A stretch of DNA of 64,000 nucleotides from Halalkalicoccus tibetensis (lineage in GTDB: Archaea > Halobacteriota > Halobacteria > Halobacteriales > Halalkalicoccaceae): positions 124,001 to 188,000 of the forward strand of contig NZ_JBBMXV010000006.1 of assembly GCF_037996645.1 (NCBI RefSeq), given 5' to 3'. The notes under the pieces are model-generated. The model did no database searches. It was not told where the DNA came from and saw only the letters and a program-made list of their open reading frames with translations. Both the position numbers and the translations under genes were made by a program. Shown one piece after another: positions 37,181 through 45,435 of this stretch. Numbering within the stretch: the first letter of the stretch is position 1; each line of letters begins with the position of its first letter.

Positions 37181-38866
37181 ATGGTCGAGACAGTCGCACT
37201 GGCGACGGATTTTGCCCTCATCATTGGCGTAGCAGTTCTGCTGAGCTATATCGCCCGACTCACTGGACAACCGATCCTGATCGCATACCTCCTTACGGGG
37301 CTACTTGTTGGGCCGGTCTTTCTTGGCATTGTCATCGAAACTGACCTCATCGATTTGATGGCCGAGCTCGGGCTCGGATTCTTGCTCTTTCTAATCGGCC
37401 TGCGGATGCAAATTGACGAAATCCAAGAGATCTTCCGGCCCATTCTCAATCTCACGATCCTCGGAACAGTGTTGCAAACGCTGTTTGGCCTGCTCGTTGC
37501 GGTACTCTTCGGCTTCTCGCCGACCGAAATCCTCGTTATCGGACTCGCCTCAGTGTTTGGTGCAACACCGATTATCGTCAAGCTGCTTGCCGACAACGAT
37601 CAGATCAACACGTTACCCGGACGGATTGATGTCGGTGTACTGGTTGTTCAGAACATCTATCTTGTTCTCTTGCTTGCACTCTTCGGAGCGGGGTCGCTCG
37701 ATAGTCCCCTCGGAATTGCCATCAGTATCTTGACGGTGTTTGCACTCGTCGGTGCAATCGGGGCATTTGCCTACGTTGCTGCACGATACATTCTTCCAGG
37801 CCTGATCCAGTCGGTCGCGGACAACGATGAGATACTTTTTGTCGTCGGAATCGCATGGGCGTTCCTGTTTATCGTTGGTGCAGAAGAACTCGGTCTCTCG
37901 ATTGAGATGGGAGCGTTTTTAGCTGGAATCAGCCTCGCACAGGTCCCCCAGAGTGCGCAACTCGCAGAACAGGTCCAGCCGATTACAGACTTTTTCATGA
38001 TGGTATTCTTTACAAGTATTGGTCTCCAACTCGAGGCCGAGCAATTACTTGCGTTCTGGGTCGAGGCACTTATCGCCTCCGGCGTTCTAATGGGCGCGAA
38101 CTTCGCTGGCTTTGCGCTGCTCATCTACCGAGAGGGGTTTTCTCCCGAAACCTCCTTCATCGGGAGTCTCAACATGGTCCAACTCAGTGAGTTTTCACTC
38201 GTGCTCGGCTCGCTCGCGGTCGCCCAAGGCTTCGTCGGCACTGAAGTGCTCGGTTATTTGAGCCTACTCGCGATCGTGACAATGAGTGTTTCGACGTACT
38301 TCATCAACTACAACTACGAGCTGTATCGGTACGCCGAGCCGTATCTCGATCGCTTCTCTCGCGAGGATGATCACACGATGGATGTAAGCACTCGTGAGAA
38401 TCACGCCGTCGTTATTGGGCACGACGATGTGACCAGTGACGTACTGCCACTGCTTGGAAGACAATTCCACGATGTTGTGATCATTGACCGTAGTCAAGAA
38501 TATCTCAACAAGCTCGACGAGACAGAGTATGATCTCATCTATGGCGATTTCAGCCATACCGAACACCGGAACGCGGCCAACCTCGACCGCGCGGCGTTCG
38601 TCCTCAGTTCGTCCGTACAGCGCGAAGTAAACCGAACACTGCTTGAGGAAGTAAACGATGAGGCGACGGTATTCATCGAGGCCGAACAAATCAAGGATGC
38701 TTTTGACCTTTACGAGCGGGGAGCAGACTACGTTATCATAAGTACGGTATTGGCCCGCGAGATGATTGGCGAACACTTGCGTCAGTATCTTACCGATCAC
38801 GAGGCGTTCATGGACGTACGTGATCGGGACATCGGTCGAATGTTATGGAGGCTTGGCGATGACTGA
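37181..38866 (+). CDS. CPA2 cation/proton antiporter with TrkA_N domain
   Basis: A 561-residue KefB/KhtU-like exchanger. About 12 membrane segments occupy residues 1-390 (ALATDFALIIGVAVLLSYIARLTGQPILIAYLLTG, FGATPIIVKLL, LAWAFLF-like segment, MGAFLAGISLA). A Rossmann-type TrkA_N domain covers about 405-530 (HAVVIGHDDVTSDVLPLLG...VVIIDR). It likely exchanges K+ or Na+ for H+ across the membrane with nucleotide control. It is followed with an 8-bp overlap by a second exchanger. Confidence 0.93.
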   Translation: MVETVALATDFALIIGVAVLLSYIARLTGQPILIAYLLTGLLVGPVFLGIVIETDLIDLMAELGLGFLLFLIGLRMQIDEIQEIFRPILNLTILGTVLQTLFGLLVAVLFGFSPTEILVIGLASVFGATPIIVKLLADNDQINTLPGRIDVGVLVVQNIYLVLLLALFGAGSLDSPLGIAISILTVFALVGAIGAFAYVAARYILPGLIQSVADNDEILFVVGIAWAFLFIVGAEELGLSIEMGAFLAGISLAQVPQSAQLAEQVQPITDFFMMVFFTSIGLQLEAEQLLAFWVEALIASGVLMGANFAGFALLIYREGFSPETSFIGSLNMVQLSEFSLVLGSLAVAQGFVGTEVLGYLSLLAIVTMSVSTYFINYNYELYRYAEPYLDRFSREDDHTMDVSTRENHAVVIGHDDVTSDVLPLLGRQFHDVVIIDRSQEYLNKLDETEYDLIYGDFSHTEHRNAANLDRAAFVLSSSVQREVNRTLLEEVNDEATVFIEAEQIKDAFDLYERGADYVIISTVLAREMIGEHLRQYLTDHEAFMDVRDRDIGRMLWRLGDD

Positions 38867-40535
38867 TCTGCTCGGTGCGCTTGGGCTGATCTTCGTGGTT
38901 TCAGCAGTATTGCTTGTTGTCGCCCATCAATTTTCGATTCCAGTGGTGCCAGTCTATATTATCACTGGCCTCATGCTTCCTCCACTTGTCGGCCAAGATC
39001 TAACGCTGGAACTCGCTCAGTGGGGGATCGCGTTTCTTGTATTCGTTTTCGGTGTCAATGTCGAGCCCACGCGATTGGAAGCAGTCACAGGAGATAGTGA
39101 ATTTGTCGCTGCCGAATCAGTACTCATTCTTGGAGGATTTGGCTATGGAGCGGCGCTGTTGCTCGGTCTCGATGCACTCAACGCAATATATTTCAGCATT
39201 GCAGCCGCTCTGAGTTCGTCACTCGTTGGTCAGGATTTGATTCGTCGTGAGATTTACATTAATCTGCTCTACGGCCGGCTCGTCCAGTCAGTCCATTTCA
39301 TTCAAGATCTCATCGCCATTGTATTGATCCTCGTGTTGAGTGCGTCAGTATTCACACCCGATGCGATTGCAGCAGCACTTGGCTACGGCGTTCTTCTGCT
39401 CCTTATCGCAGTTGTGGTTCGTGTCTACTTGTTTGGAACACTAATTCGACTCTCAGGTGGGTCGGACGAGCTGCTGATCCTTACCGCTATTGGCATGCTC
39501 ATCGGATTTATCATCGGTTCGGAGCTCGCGGGCGTCTCAATCGCTATTGGAGCCTTTGCGGCCGGGCTCGCGATCACGAAAGAGTTCACGCAGAATCTCG
39601 CGCTGCTTAATGGACTCGATTCGCTTGAATCATTCTTCAGTGCGATTTTCTTCGTTGTACTTGGGAGTCTGGTGACGGTCCCGACTCTTGATGTGGTGAT
39701 TGTTGCAGCCACGCTAATAGTGCTAATCGCCATCCTGAAGCCGATCGTAACCATATACCTCCTTCTGTATCGAGGGTACGAAACGCGAACAGCATGTCTC
39801 ACGAGCTTTAGCCTCGATCAAGTAAGCGAATTTAGTCTCATCATCGCAATTCAAGCGTTTATTCTTGGACGGATCGCCCCTGATATATTTCAGGCGATTA
39901 TCCTTGCCTCAGCGGTAACGATGATCACCTCGACAGCGACAAAACAGTTCGAAGAGGAACTGTATCGATTCATTTCTCGCTATCCGATATTTACTTCTGC
40001 ACACGAAAAAATGGCTGAACAGAGCAACGTCGAATCTGATCTGAGTGATCACATTGTTCTTATTGGCTACGGCAAGCTTGGTACACAAGTCGGGAAGGTC
40101 TGTCATGAGCTCGAAGAGGACCTTGTTGTCGTTGATCACGATCCCGACCAACTTGCATGGGCACGGCGAGAACACAGCAACTATGTCTTCGGTGATGCAA
40201 TGGATCCAGAAACGTGGCAACGCGCTGGTATTGACTCGTGTCGACTAATCTATTCAACGGTTCCAGACCGACGTCTTTCGGAGCGACTGCTAGAAATTGA
40301 AACAGAGGCAGACGTGATCGTGCGCGCAGATCGAACTGATGAGGCACTCGACTTATTCGAACAAGGAGCGGCTTACGTGAACGTCCCCGATTTCCTTGCG
40401 TCTGAACGACTCACCGACACCGTCAGAGACCTCTTAGCGGGCGAGAGGACGACTGAAACGCTCAGAGACGATGGAACAGCTTCGCTTCGAGACACTCAAG
40501 TCGACCTCCAAGAAGCCGGCCCGTGGAATCGGTAG
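38859..40535 (+). CDS. Second CPA2 antiporter with TrkA_N domain
   Basis: A 558-residue exchanger from the ATG at 38859, overlapping the end of the preceding gene. Membrane part about 1-380 (VVPVYIITGLMLPPL, ELAQWGIAFLVFVFGV, SLDQVSEFSLIIAIQA), then TrkA_N (HIVLIGYGKLGTQVGKVCHE...VVVDHD, FGDAMDP) with an intact GxGxxG-like turn (YGKLG). The pair may form a heteromeric or two-specificity exchanger system. It is only distantly similar to its neighbour, so this is not a recent duplication. Confidence 0.92.
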   Translation: MTDLLGALGLIFVVSAVLLVVAHQFSIPVVPVYIITGLMLPPLVGQDLTLELAQWGIAFLVFVFGVNVEPTRLEAVTGDSEFVAAESVLILGGFGYGAALLLGLDALNAIYFSIAAALSSSLVGQDLIRREIYINLLYGRLVQSVHFIQDLIAIVLILVLSASVFTPDAIAAALGYGVLLLLIAVVVRVYLFGTLIRLSGGSDELLILTAIGMLIGFIIGSELAGVSIAIGAFAAGLAITKEFTQNLALLNGLDSLESFFSAIFFVVLGSLVTVPTLDVVIVAATLIVLIAILKPIVTIYLLLYRGYETRTACLTSFSLDQVSEFSLIIAIQAFILGRIAPDIFQAIILASAVTMITSTATKQFEEELYRFISRYPIFTSAHEKMAEQSNVESDLSDHIVLIGYGKLGTQVGKVCHELEEDLVVVDHDPDQLAWARREHSNYVFGDAMDPETWQRAGIDSCRLIYSTVPDRRLSERLLEIETEADVIVRADRTDEALDLFEQGAAYVNVPDFLASERLTDTVRDLLAGERTTETLRDDGTASLRDTQVDLQEAGPWNR

Positions 40536-40580
40536 CCTTCGACATCAGTTGTGTTCTCCACTCACGAATGCGTACTAATC

Positions 40581-40595
40581 TGTAGTTTAACTACA
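40581..40595. terminator. Palindrome after the antiporter pair
   Basis: TGTAGTT-T-AACTACA is a perfect 7-bp inverted repeat 46 bp beyond the stop, followed by AT-rich DNA. It could end the transcript or be an operator; no gene starts close by. Confidence 0.3.
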
Positions 40596-40780
40596 ATTAA
40601 ATCTGACTTATTGCTGATCTGCGTAGTTAGAACAGAGCCAATGCCGATCTAAGCCGGAGTGGAATAAAAACTGCGCCTAAAGTATCTACGTCCCAACTAC
40701 ATTAATTTAACCTCTCCAGTACCGTAAAACACGACTGGTGGTAGAAATGTGAGTTCTAATTCAATCAGGTCCTCCCCTCC

Positions 40781-40903
40781 TAGTTACAACTCTGAGCAGC
40801 CTTCCCTCGGTGTAGTAGTAGTAGTAGTAGTAGTAGAGGGAGTAGAAACAGTTTCGTTGGTTCTGCCTTCGAAAGCATATCCCACCACGGTGTGATGAGT
40901 CAG
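40781..40903. repeat. Dispersed repeat, copy 2 (long GTA tract)
   Basis: The second copy of the element at 21251-21363: the same TAGTTACAACTC...GAGCAGCC opening, a GTA tract of about eight units (40812-40836), AGGGAGTAGAAAC, GTTCTGCCTTCG, and the closing palindrome with one mismatch. It is followed within 10 bp by the inverted-repeat element at 40909. Confidence 0.7.
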
Positions 40904-40908
40904 ACAGT

Positions 40909-40958
40909 TCCTTGTGCAACAGCTGTCCTGTTATGACTTCCAGAGTGTTGCACAAGGA
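40909..40958. repeat. Short inverted-repeat element, copy B
   Basis: TCCTTGTGCAACA (40909-40921) and TGTTGCACAAGGA (40946-40958) form perfect 13-bp arms around 24 bp. The arms equal those at 24404-24449 while the interior differs. The remaining DNA to 41193 shows no gene. Confidence 0.65.
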
Positions 40959-41193
40959 CACTCAACAATAGTGGAGAATTCAAATCATCGGCACGGGATG
41001 TAGTCTGTGGTTCTCTAAAAAATTTCTCTCGGCAACTATCCAATGCGGCGTTTCCGTTTGGAGCACTCATCTTTCGAAGTCACTTCGAGAGAGGATCCAG
41101 AAGAGTTCCAATGTCATGTGTTTAAAGCCCAAACATCGCTGAGCCACTCGGTGGATAGATAACACTAACAGCTGGTACGCTGAACTCCACGCT

Positions 41194-41508
41194 GTGTCGG
41201 GCACAACTGCTCCTCATTCCTATCGTGATTTTATCGATCCGTCAGCACCGATGTACCGATCGGACCAAGAGATACTGGACCAACTTTGTACCCACTCTCA
41301 ACGAAGTGCCAATCAACTCTCCGAAAACCGGTTCCGAGAGAACGTCATCCGATTACAACTCAAGGATCTCGCTCGCATAGGAGCGATACGAGAAACCGGC
41401 TACGAAACGTACGCAATCACCGCCTATGGAACAGACTTGTTCCATGATCCGTCTACTGTTCCAATAACTGACGGTCTCTTCGAGGTGCAAGAAATCGCGC
41501 CAAAGTAG
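41194..41508 (+). CDS. Winged-helix protein, possible antitoxin of the Fic/Doc gene
   Basis: A 104-residue protein from GTG at 41194. Residues of about 25-90 form a winged helix (DQEILDQLCTHSQRSANQLSE, ENVIRLQLKDLARIGAIRET, YAITAYGTDLF wing). It lies 54 bp upstream of the Fic-domain gene on the same strand, the order seen in many regulator/toxin pairs. It probably represses the pair; a neutralising role is inferred. Confidence 0.7.
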   Translation: MSGTTAPHSYRDFIDPSAPMYRSDQEILDQLCTHSQRSANQLSENRFRENVIRLQLKDLARIGAIRETGYETYAITAYGTDLFHDPSTVPITDGLFEVQEIAPK

Positions 41509-41562
41509 TTCCCGTCAGACAGCCAGCGTCTCTGTGATTTTAGCTCACTGGATGGACAAACA

Positions 41563-42090
41563 GTGAAGGCGATCAATCTCGAGCTTAGCAAAGAATCAGA
41601 GCAGACCTATGGGTGGATCCGCAACGACCGAGATCTAACGCGCCGCCGAATACGGAATGTCCAAGACACAGCGATCCACCGGCTCATTCGAGAATTTCCG
41701 ACGAACGATCCACTGCCAGCACAGAGTGCTCATTGGGTTCGTGCACTAGTTGGACTGCATCTATTTCCGGATGCTAATCACCGAACGGCGACAAACACAC
41801 TCGAATATCTTACCGAACAAGAGCTGGGGGTGGCAACTGCTGTGGTCCAAGAGTCGATCGATCGCACTGTCCTGCAGTCGAAGTATATTCGAACGTTTCA
41901 CGCTGACGTTCGTTGTAACCGACTCTGGGAACGCGATGAACTCTTTCAGCTGTGGCATCGCTACTTTACCAAAGCGTTCACGGAGACAATTGAGAGTCGA
42001 CGACCGAATGACCCACCGATATCGGTACTTGACCGAATTCTAGAAGATGCACGTGAGACGCTCACTGAGCTGACGTCGGTGGAGAACTGA
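41563..42090 (+). CDS. Fic/Doc family protein
   Basis: A 175-residue protein. Its Fic loop reads HLFPDANHR at 66-74, matching HxFx(D/E)(A/G)N(G/K)R with His in place of the usual Gly/Lys. Fic enzymes transfer AMP or other nucleotide groups onto target proteins; Doc toxins phosphorylate EF-Tu. The catalytic His, Phe, Asp, Asn and Arg are all present. Surrounding helices (QDTAIHRLIREF before, TATNTLEYL after) fit the fold. The start is GTG at 41563. Preceded by a winged-helix gene as possible partner. Confidence 0.8.
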   Translation: MKAINLELSKESEQTYGWIRNDRDLTRRRIRNVQDTAIHRLIREFPTNDPLPAQSAHWVRALVGLHLFPDANHRTATNTLEYLTEQELGVATAVVQESIDRTVLQSKYIRTFHADVRCNRLWERDELFQLWHRYFTKAFTETIESRRPNDPPISVLDRILEDARETLTELTSVEN

Positions 42091-42110
42091 CTGAGACACC
42101 GTGGTCGGGA

Positions 42111-42239
42111 TTATTCGTCGGTAGCGCTACCGGAGCCGACCTGTCCCATCTTCTTGTAGAGATCGGACTTTTCCTTGCGGAGTTCACGCATCCGCTTGAC
42201 TGCCTCTTCGTTCACACTAGTATATTGCAGTGTGATCAT
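42111..42239 (-). CDS. Short basic/charged peptide gene
   Basis: A 42-codon frame from ATG at 42239 to TAA at 42111, encoding a charged helix (EEAVKRMRELRKEKSDLYKKMGQ) with a glycine/serine tail. Codon use and acidic/basic helix pattern look coding, and the helix part resembles a conserved peptide end. It could also be the tail of a lost gene. It converges on the Fic gene. Confidence 0.4.
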   Translation of the reverse strand: MITLQYTSVNEEAVKRMRELRKEKSDLYKKMGQVGSGSATDE

Positions 42240-42423
42240 ATATAATCGTTGTGAGGCACCCGGTGCTCTGGATCAGTGTGAAAGTATTCGAGTCTGTTCT
42301 AGGGCGCCGTCTACCGAATACACGATTCACGGTATTATCGCGTACGAGATCGTGTTCTTCGAGCGCTGCTATAGTCCATCATGCAGCCAAAAGTTGATAA
42401 TCACCCTATACGATAAGCGGAAT

Positions 42424-42564
42424 ATGCCTCAGTGCGATAAGTGTGGTCAGCACGTAACTGCCGATTTCCACCGCGTCTTTGCTGATAATGACGGGACCCT
42501 CTCTGGCTGTCCCAGCTGTCTGAGTGCGACGGCGATCAAGAATGGGGAAGCAACTGGCCACTGA
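42424..42564 (+). CDS. Small zinc-finger protein (46 residues)
   Basis: Starts at the ATG at 42424: MPQCDKCGQHVTADFHRVFADNDGTLSGCPSC. A CxxC-x~24-CxxC ribbon of the short haloarchaeal type with the FHRVFADNDG core. These are numerous in haloarchaea (DUF7563-like) and lack an assigned role. Confidence 0.8.
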   Translation: MPQCDKCGQHVTADFHRVFADNDGTLSGCPSCLSATAIKNGEATGH

Positions 42565-42644
42565 GCGCCTCAGCGATTAGTGATCACTGCAGCGAACGGA
42601 GTGAAGAGGCTAGACAGGACTGACGGCATCGACTAGGAAGGATC

Positions 42645-42833
42645 TCAGGCTTGTGCCCGCTCGACAGCCTCCTCGAGGTGCTGTTCGCAGGTGTATTCTG
42701 AGAGGACGTCATCAGTCAGCACGTAGTAATCGGCCTCATACTCACAATCATCGGTCACACATGGCCGTGGCGTATTTTCCTTGCCGAGTCTAAGAACGAG
42801 ATCAACACCAGGCCGGTCAAGATGATCTACCAT
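42645..42833 (-). CDS. Small zinc-binding-like protein
   Basis: A 62-residue protein from the ATG at 42833. Two cysteines (RPCVTDDCEYEADYYVL) and a later CEQH make a plausible CxxxxC...CxxH metal site. The open frame extends upstream but that part lacks acidic composition. No family is recognised with certainty. Confidence 0.6.
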   Translation of the reverse strand: MVDHLDRPGVDLVLRLGKENTPRPCVTDDCEYEADYYVLTDDVLSEYTCEQHLEEAVERAQA

Positions 42834-42935
42834 AGCTAGATGCCCTCCTGTAGGACACATAGTTCCCCGTATCCAATATGGGAATAAGTGCACAAGATGA
42901 ACTATCAGAGATGCCCAGCGCCACATACAGGACTA

Positions 42936-43124
42936 CTATCGAGTAACACTCTCATAGAGAAATACACCACCAATCACGGTTCCGATGACTCCTGCAATGA
43001 GCAGTCGGTTTCTTCCACCACTAGCCGAAATAGCGAGGGCTTGAGTAAGAAGAAAGCCACTGACTATGATAAAGAGAATACCCATCACAGCAAGCGCGAT
43101 CATCTCAATCGTGGATTGATTCAT
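42936..43124 (-). CDS. Small two-helix membrane protein
   Basis: A 62-residue protein starting at ATG 43124 with two hydrophobic helices (about 7-30 and 42-58) joined by a short polar turn. It lies between small zinc-protein genes and the ABC exporter. Function unknown. Confidence 0.6.
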   Translation of the reverse strand: MNQSTIEMIALAVMGILFIIVSGFLLTQALAISASGGRNRLLIAGVIGTVIGGVFLYESVTR

Positions 43125-43154
43125 AGTATTGAATTTCATGTATGTGGATCAGTT

Positions 43155-43481
43155 CTATGAGTACAGTCGATATGTTCTTCCTCGTGTACTCCCATCTGCG
43201 ATTATAATGTTATAATGTTGTATCTTCGATATGAACAGCAACCACGGGGTCGTTGTAAGCGCAATTAGGAACGAGTGGAGAATCCGCGCTCGCTCATCAT
43301 CACCGAACAATAGGTGTGCGTCGGAAGAGTTCTGATTCATAAGATGAATTTGGAATTTTGTTTCGTCGCGCGCGGTTGAGACGCGACCACAACAGCACAG
43401 CCCCGCGACCGCCCCGCAGAGGAATCCCGGGTAAAGGCTCGGCCAGAGCCCGACCGCGTACCCACCCTCCACATCACTCAC
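43155..43481 (-). CDS. Doubtful cysteine-rich small ORF
   Basis: A 108-codon frame from GTG. The first ~40 codons are GC-rich and give a glycine/cysteine-rich hydrophobic stretch (LYPGFLCGAVAGLCCCGRV); the rest has one hydrophobic helix. An internal ATG at 43340 would give a 61-residue single-helix protein. The composition changes abruptly inside, so this may be non-coding or a fusion of pieces. Listed because it lies upstream of an ABC exporter and a CPBP protease. Confidence 0.3.
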   Translation of the reverse strand: MSDVEGGYAVGLWPSLYPGFLCGAVAGLCCCGRVSTARDETKFQIHLMNQNSSDAHLLFGDDERARILHSFLIALTTTPWLLFISKIQHYNIIIADGSTRGRTYRLYS

Positions 43482-43649
43482 GATGCTCGCTCTCGTCCAC
43501 CTCCATAATGGTGGTTGACGGGTATGCCGTCTGAGGAGGAATAATGTGGATTAAATTTACTCAGTCTATACAATCGTTCTGTACTCAGAACACTGGAGAT
43601 ACATGAGGATTGCAAGCAATTTACTAACCCAGGCAGAAATGTTCTTGTC

Positions 43650-44636
43650 ATGGAAGCTACGTCGACAGCTGATAGAGACACCACTATCGACCCAGCTATC
43701 GAGGTCGACGGTCTCACAAAGACGTTCGGTAGTAGTGATGACTCCGTGGTTGCAGTTGAGGATGTGTCGTTTACCATTCACCCTGGATCAGTCGTTGGAG
43801 TACTCGGTCCGAATGGAGCAGGGAAAACAACGACTATCAAGTCCATTCTCGGATTGATACGTCCTGACAAGGGAACAGTCTATATCGATGGTGTCAATAT
43901 CGCCGAACGTCCACAAGAGGCGTTTAGTCGAGTTGATGCAATGCTAGAGGGGGCACGCAATGACTACTGGCGACTCACGATTCGAGAGAACCTCCGCTAT
44001 TTTGCGACTATCGGTGGGGACAATCCAGACGTAGTCGCCGACAGACATGATCGGCTGCTTAACAAGCTTGACTTAGCTGAGAAAGCTGATGAGCCTGTCC
44101 GGGACCTTTCCCGAGGGATGAAACAGAAAGTGTCCTTGGCGAGCGTCCTTGCCAGTGATGTTTCAGTAGCGTTTCTCGATGAGCCGACTCTTGGATTGGA
44201 CATCGAGAGTTCGCTCACACTGCGCCAAGAATTAGGACGTATTGTCGAGGATCGCGGCCTTACTGTCGTTCTTTCGAGCCACGATATGGATGTTATCGAA
44301 GACGTCTGTGATCGCGTAATCATCATGAACGACGGCCAAATCATTGTTGACAACGAGGTAGAGGAGCTACTTGAGAAGGTTGAGACACAACGATATCGTA
44401 TTACCGTTCGAGAGGCCAGTCAGAAAGCGATGTCTACGCTTGATGGGCGCTACCAGATTACGAATTGTGAACGGTTTGATAAGAGGACACGTTTTGAGCT
44501 CACTGCTACCAACGAGATATTTTACCAATTGACGCGTGATCTTGAGCAGGCTGATTTGACACTCGATACTATTGAGACAATTCAACCCGATCTAGAAGAA
44601 ATCTTTCTCGAAATTACCGAGGAAGACACGTCATGA
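43650..44636 (+). CDS. ABC transporter ATP-binding protein
   Basis: A 328-residue ATPase of the drug/antibiotic exporter type. Walker A GPNGAGKTT at 53-61, signature LSRGMKQKVSLA near 155, Walker B VAFLDEPTLGLD, and the H-loop SSHDMD. The C-terminal ~80 residues form the extra domain typical of this export class. Its stop overlaps the permease start (ATGA). Confidence 0.95.
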   Translation: MEATSTADRDTTIDPAIEVDGLTKTFGSSDDSVVAVEDVSFTIHPGSVVGVLGPNGAGKTTTIKSILGLIRPDKGTVYIDGVNIAERPQEAFSRVDAMLEGARNDYWRLTIRENLRYFATIGGDNPDVVADRHDRLLNKLDLAEKADEPVRDLSRGMKQKVSLASVLASDVSVAFLDEPTLGLDIESSLTLRQELGRIVEDRGLTVVLSSHDMDVIEDVCDRVIIMNDGQIIVDNEVEELLEKVETQRYRITVREASQKAMSTLDGRYQITNCERFDKRTRFELTATNEIFYQLTRDLEQADLTLDTIETIQPDLEEIFLEITEEDTS

Positions 44637-45430
44637 GAGGCTCTTCAGCTAGCAGAAGCGCTGGGTATCGGCAGCTCACGTACGCCGTTCTCTATCGTGA
44701 TTTCGTAAATTGGGTGCGATACCCGGTCAATGCGATCGGTGTAATCATGGGACAATTCGTGTTTTTCGCAATGGTGTTCTTTGGCGGGCAGGCAGTTGCC
44801 GGTCCAACGTTCTCTGATTCGATTGAGGCGCTTATTATTGGATACTTCCTGTGGACACTTTCGGGCCAGTCCTATCAGGGCGTGGTAACTATAATCACAC
44901 GTGAAGCCTCCTGGGGAACTCTTGAACGACATTTTATCAGTCCCTTTGGTTTTGGACCGGTGTTGCTCGCAAAAGTTGCTGCACGGGTTCTGAGAGTGGT
45001 TGTTGTTTCATTGATTGTTCTGGTGTTAATGATGCTTCTCACATGGACGTGGTTAGACATGCACGTATTGACTGTTGTACCCATTCTCACGCTCAGTATT
45101 CTCTCAGTAATTGGTCTTGGATTCGCTATGGGGGGATTGGCGGTGCTCTACAAGCAGATCGATAGCATTACGGCTCTATTTAACTTCATATTGATTGGTC
45201 TGATCGGTGCTCCTGTTCTTAATGTGGAATGGTTACGGGCATTCCCCTTGGTTCAAGGGAGTGCGATGCTCCAAGAAGCAATAACCGATGGGATCCGCAT
45301 CTGGGAATTTGATCTGGTAGCGTTGGGAATTCTTGGAGCCGTTGCTGTAGGGTATTTCGTGATTGGGTTCCTAGGATTCTACATCACCCAACGTAGGGCG
45401 CGGAATCTAGGTGTCCTTGGCGATTACTGA
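44633..45430 (+). CDS. ABC transporter permease
   Basis: A 265-residue ABC-2 type permease with about six membrane segments (NAIGVIMGQFVFFAMVFFGG, IIGYFLWTLSGQSYQGVV, LRVVVVSLIVLVLMML, PILTLSILSVIGLGFAMGG, ALFNFILIGLIGAPVLNV, LGAVAVGYFVIGFLGFY). It forms an exporter with the preceding ATPase. Substrate unknown. Confidence 0.9.
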   Translation: MRGSSASRSAGYRQLTYAVLYRDFVNWVRYPVNAIGVIMGQFVFFAMVFFGGQAVAGPTFSDSIEALIIGYFLWTLSGQSYQGVVTIITREASWGTLERHFISPFGFGPVLLAKVAARVLRVVVVSLIVLVLMMLLTWTWLDMHVLTVVPILTLSILSVIGLGFAMGGLAVLYKQIDSITALFNFILIGLIGAPVLNVEWLRAFPLVQGSAMLQEAITDGIRIWEFDLVALGILGAVAVGYFVIGFLGFYITQRRARNLGVLGDY

Positions 45431-45435
45431 CATTA

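Noticed and set aside
40812-40836. GTA repeats as a possible CRISPR or tandem-repeat array
   Set aside because: The unit is 3 bp without spacers; it is a microsatellite inside a dispersed repeat.
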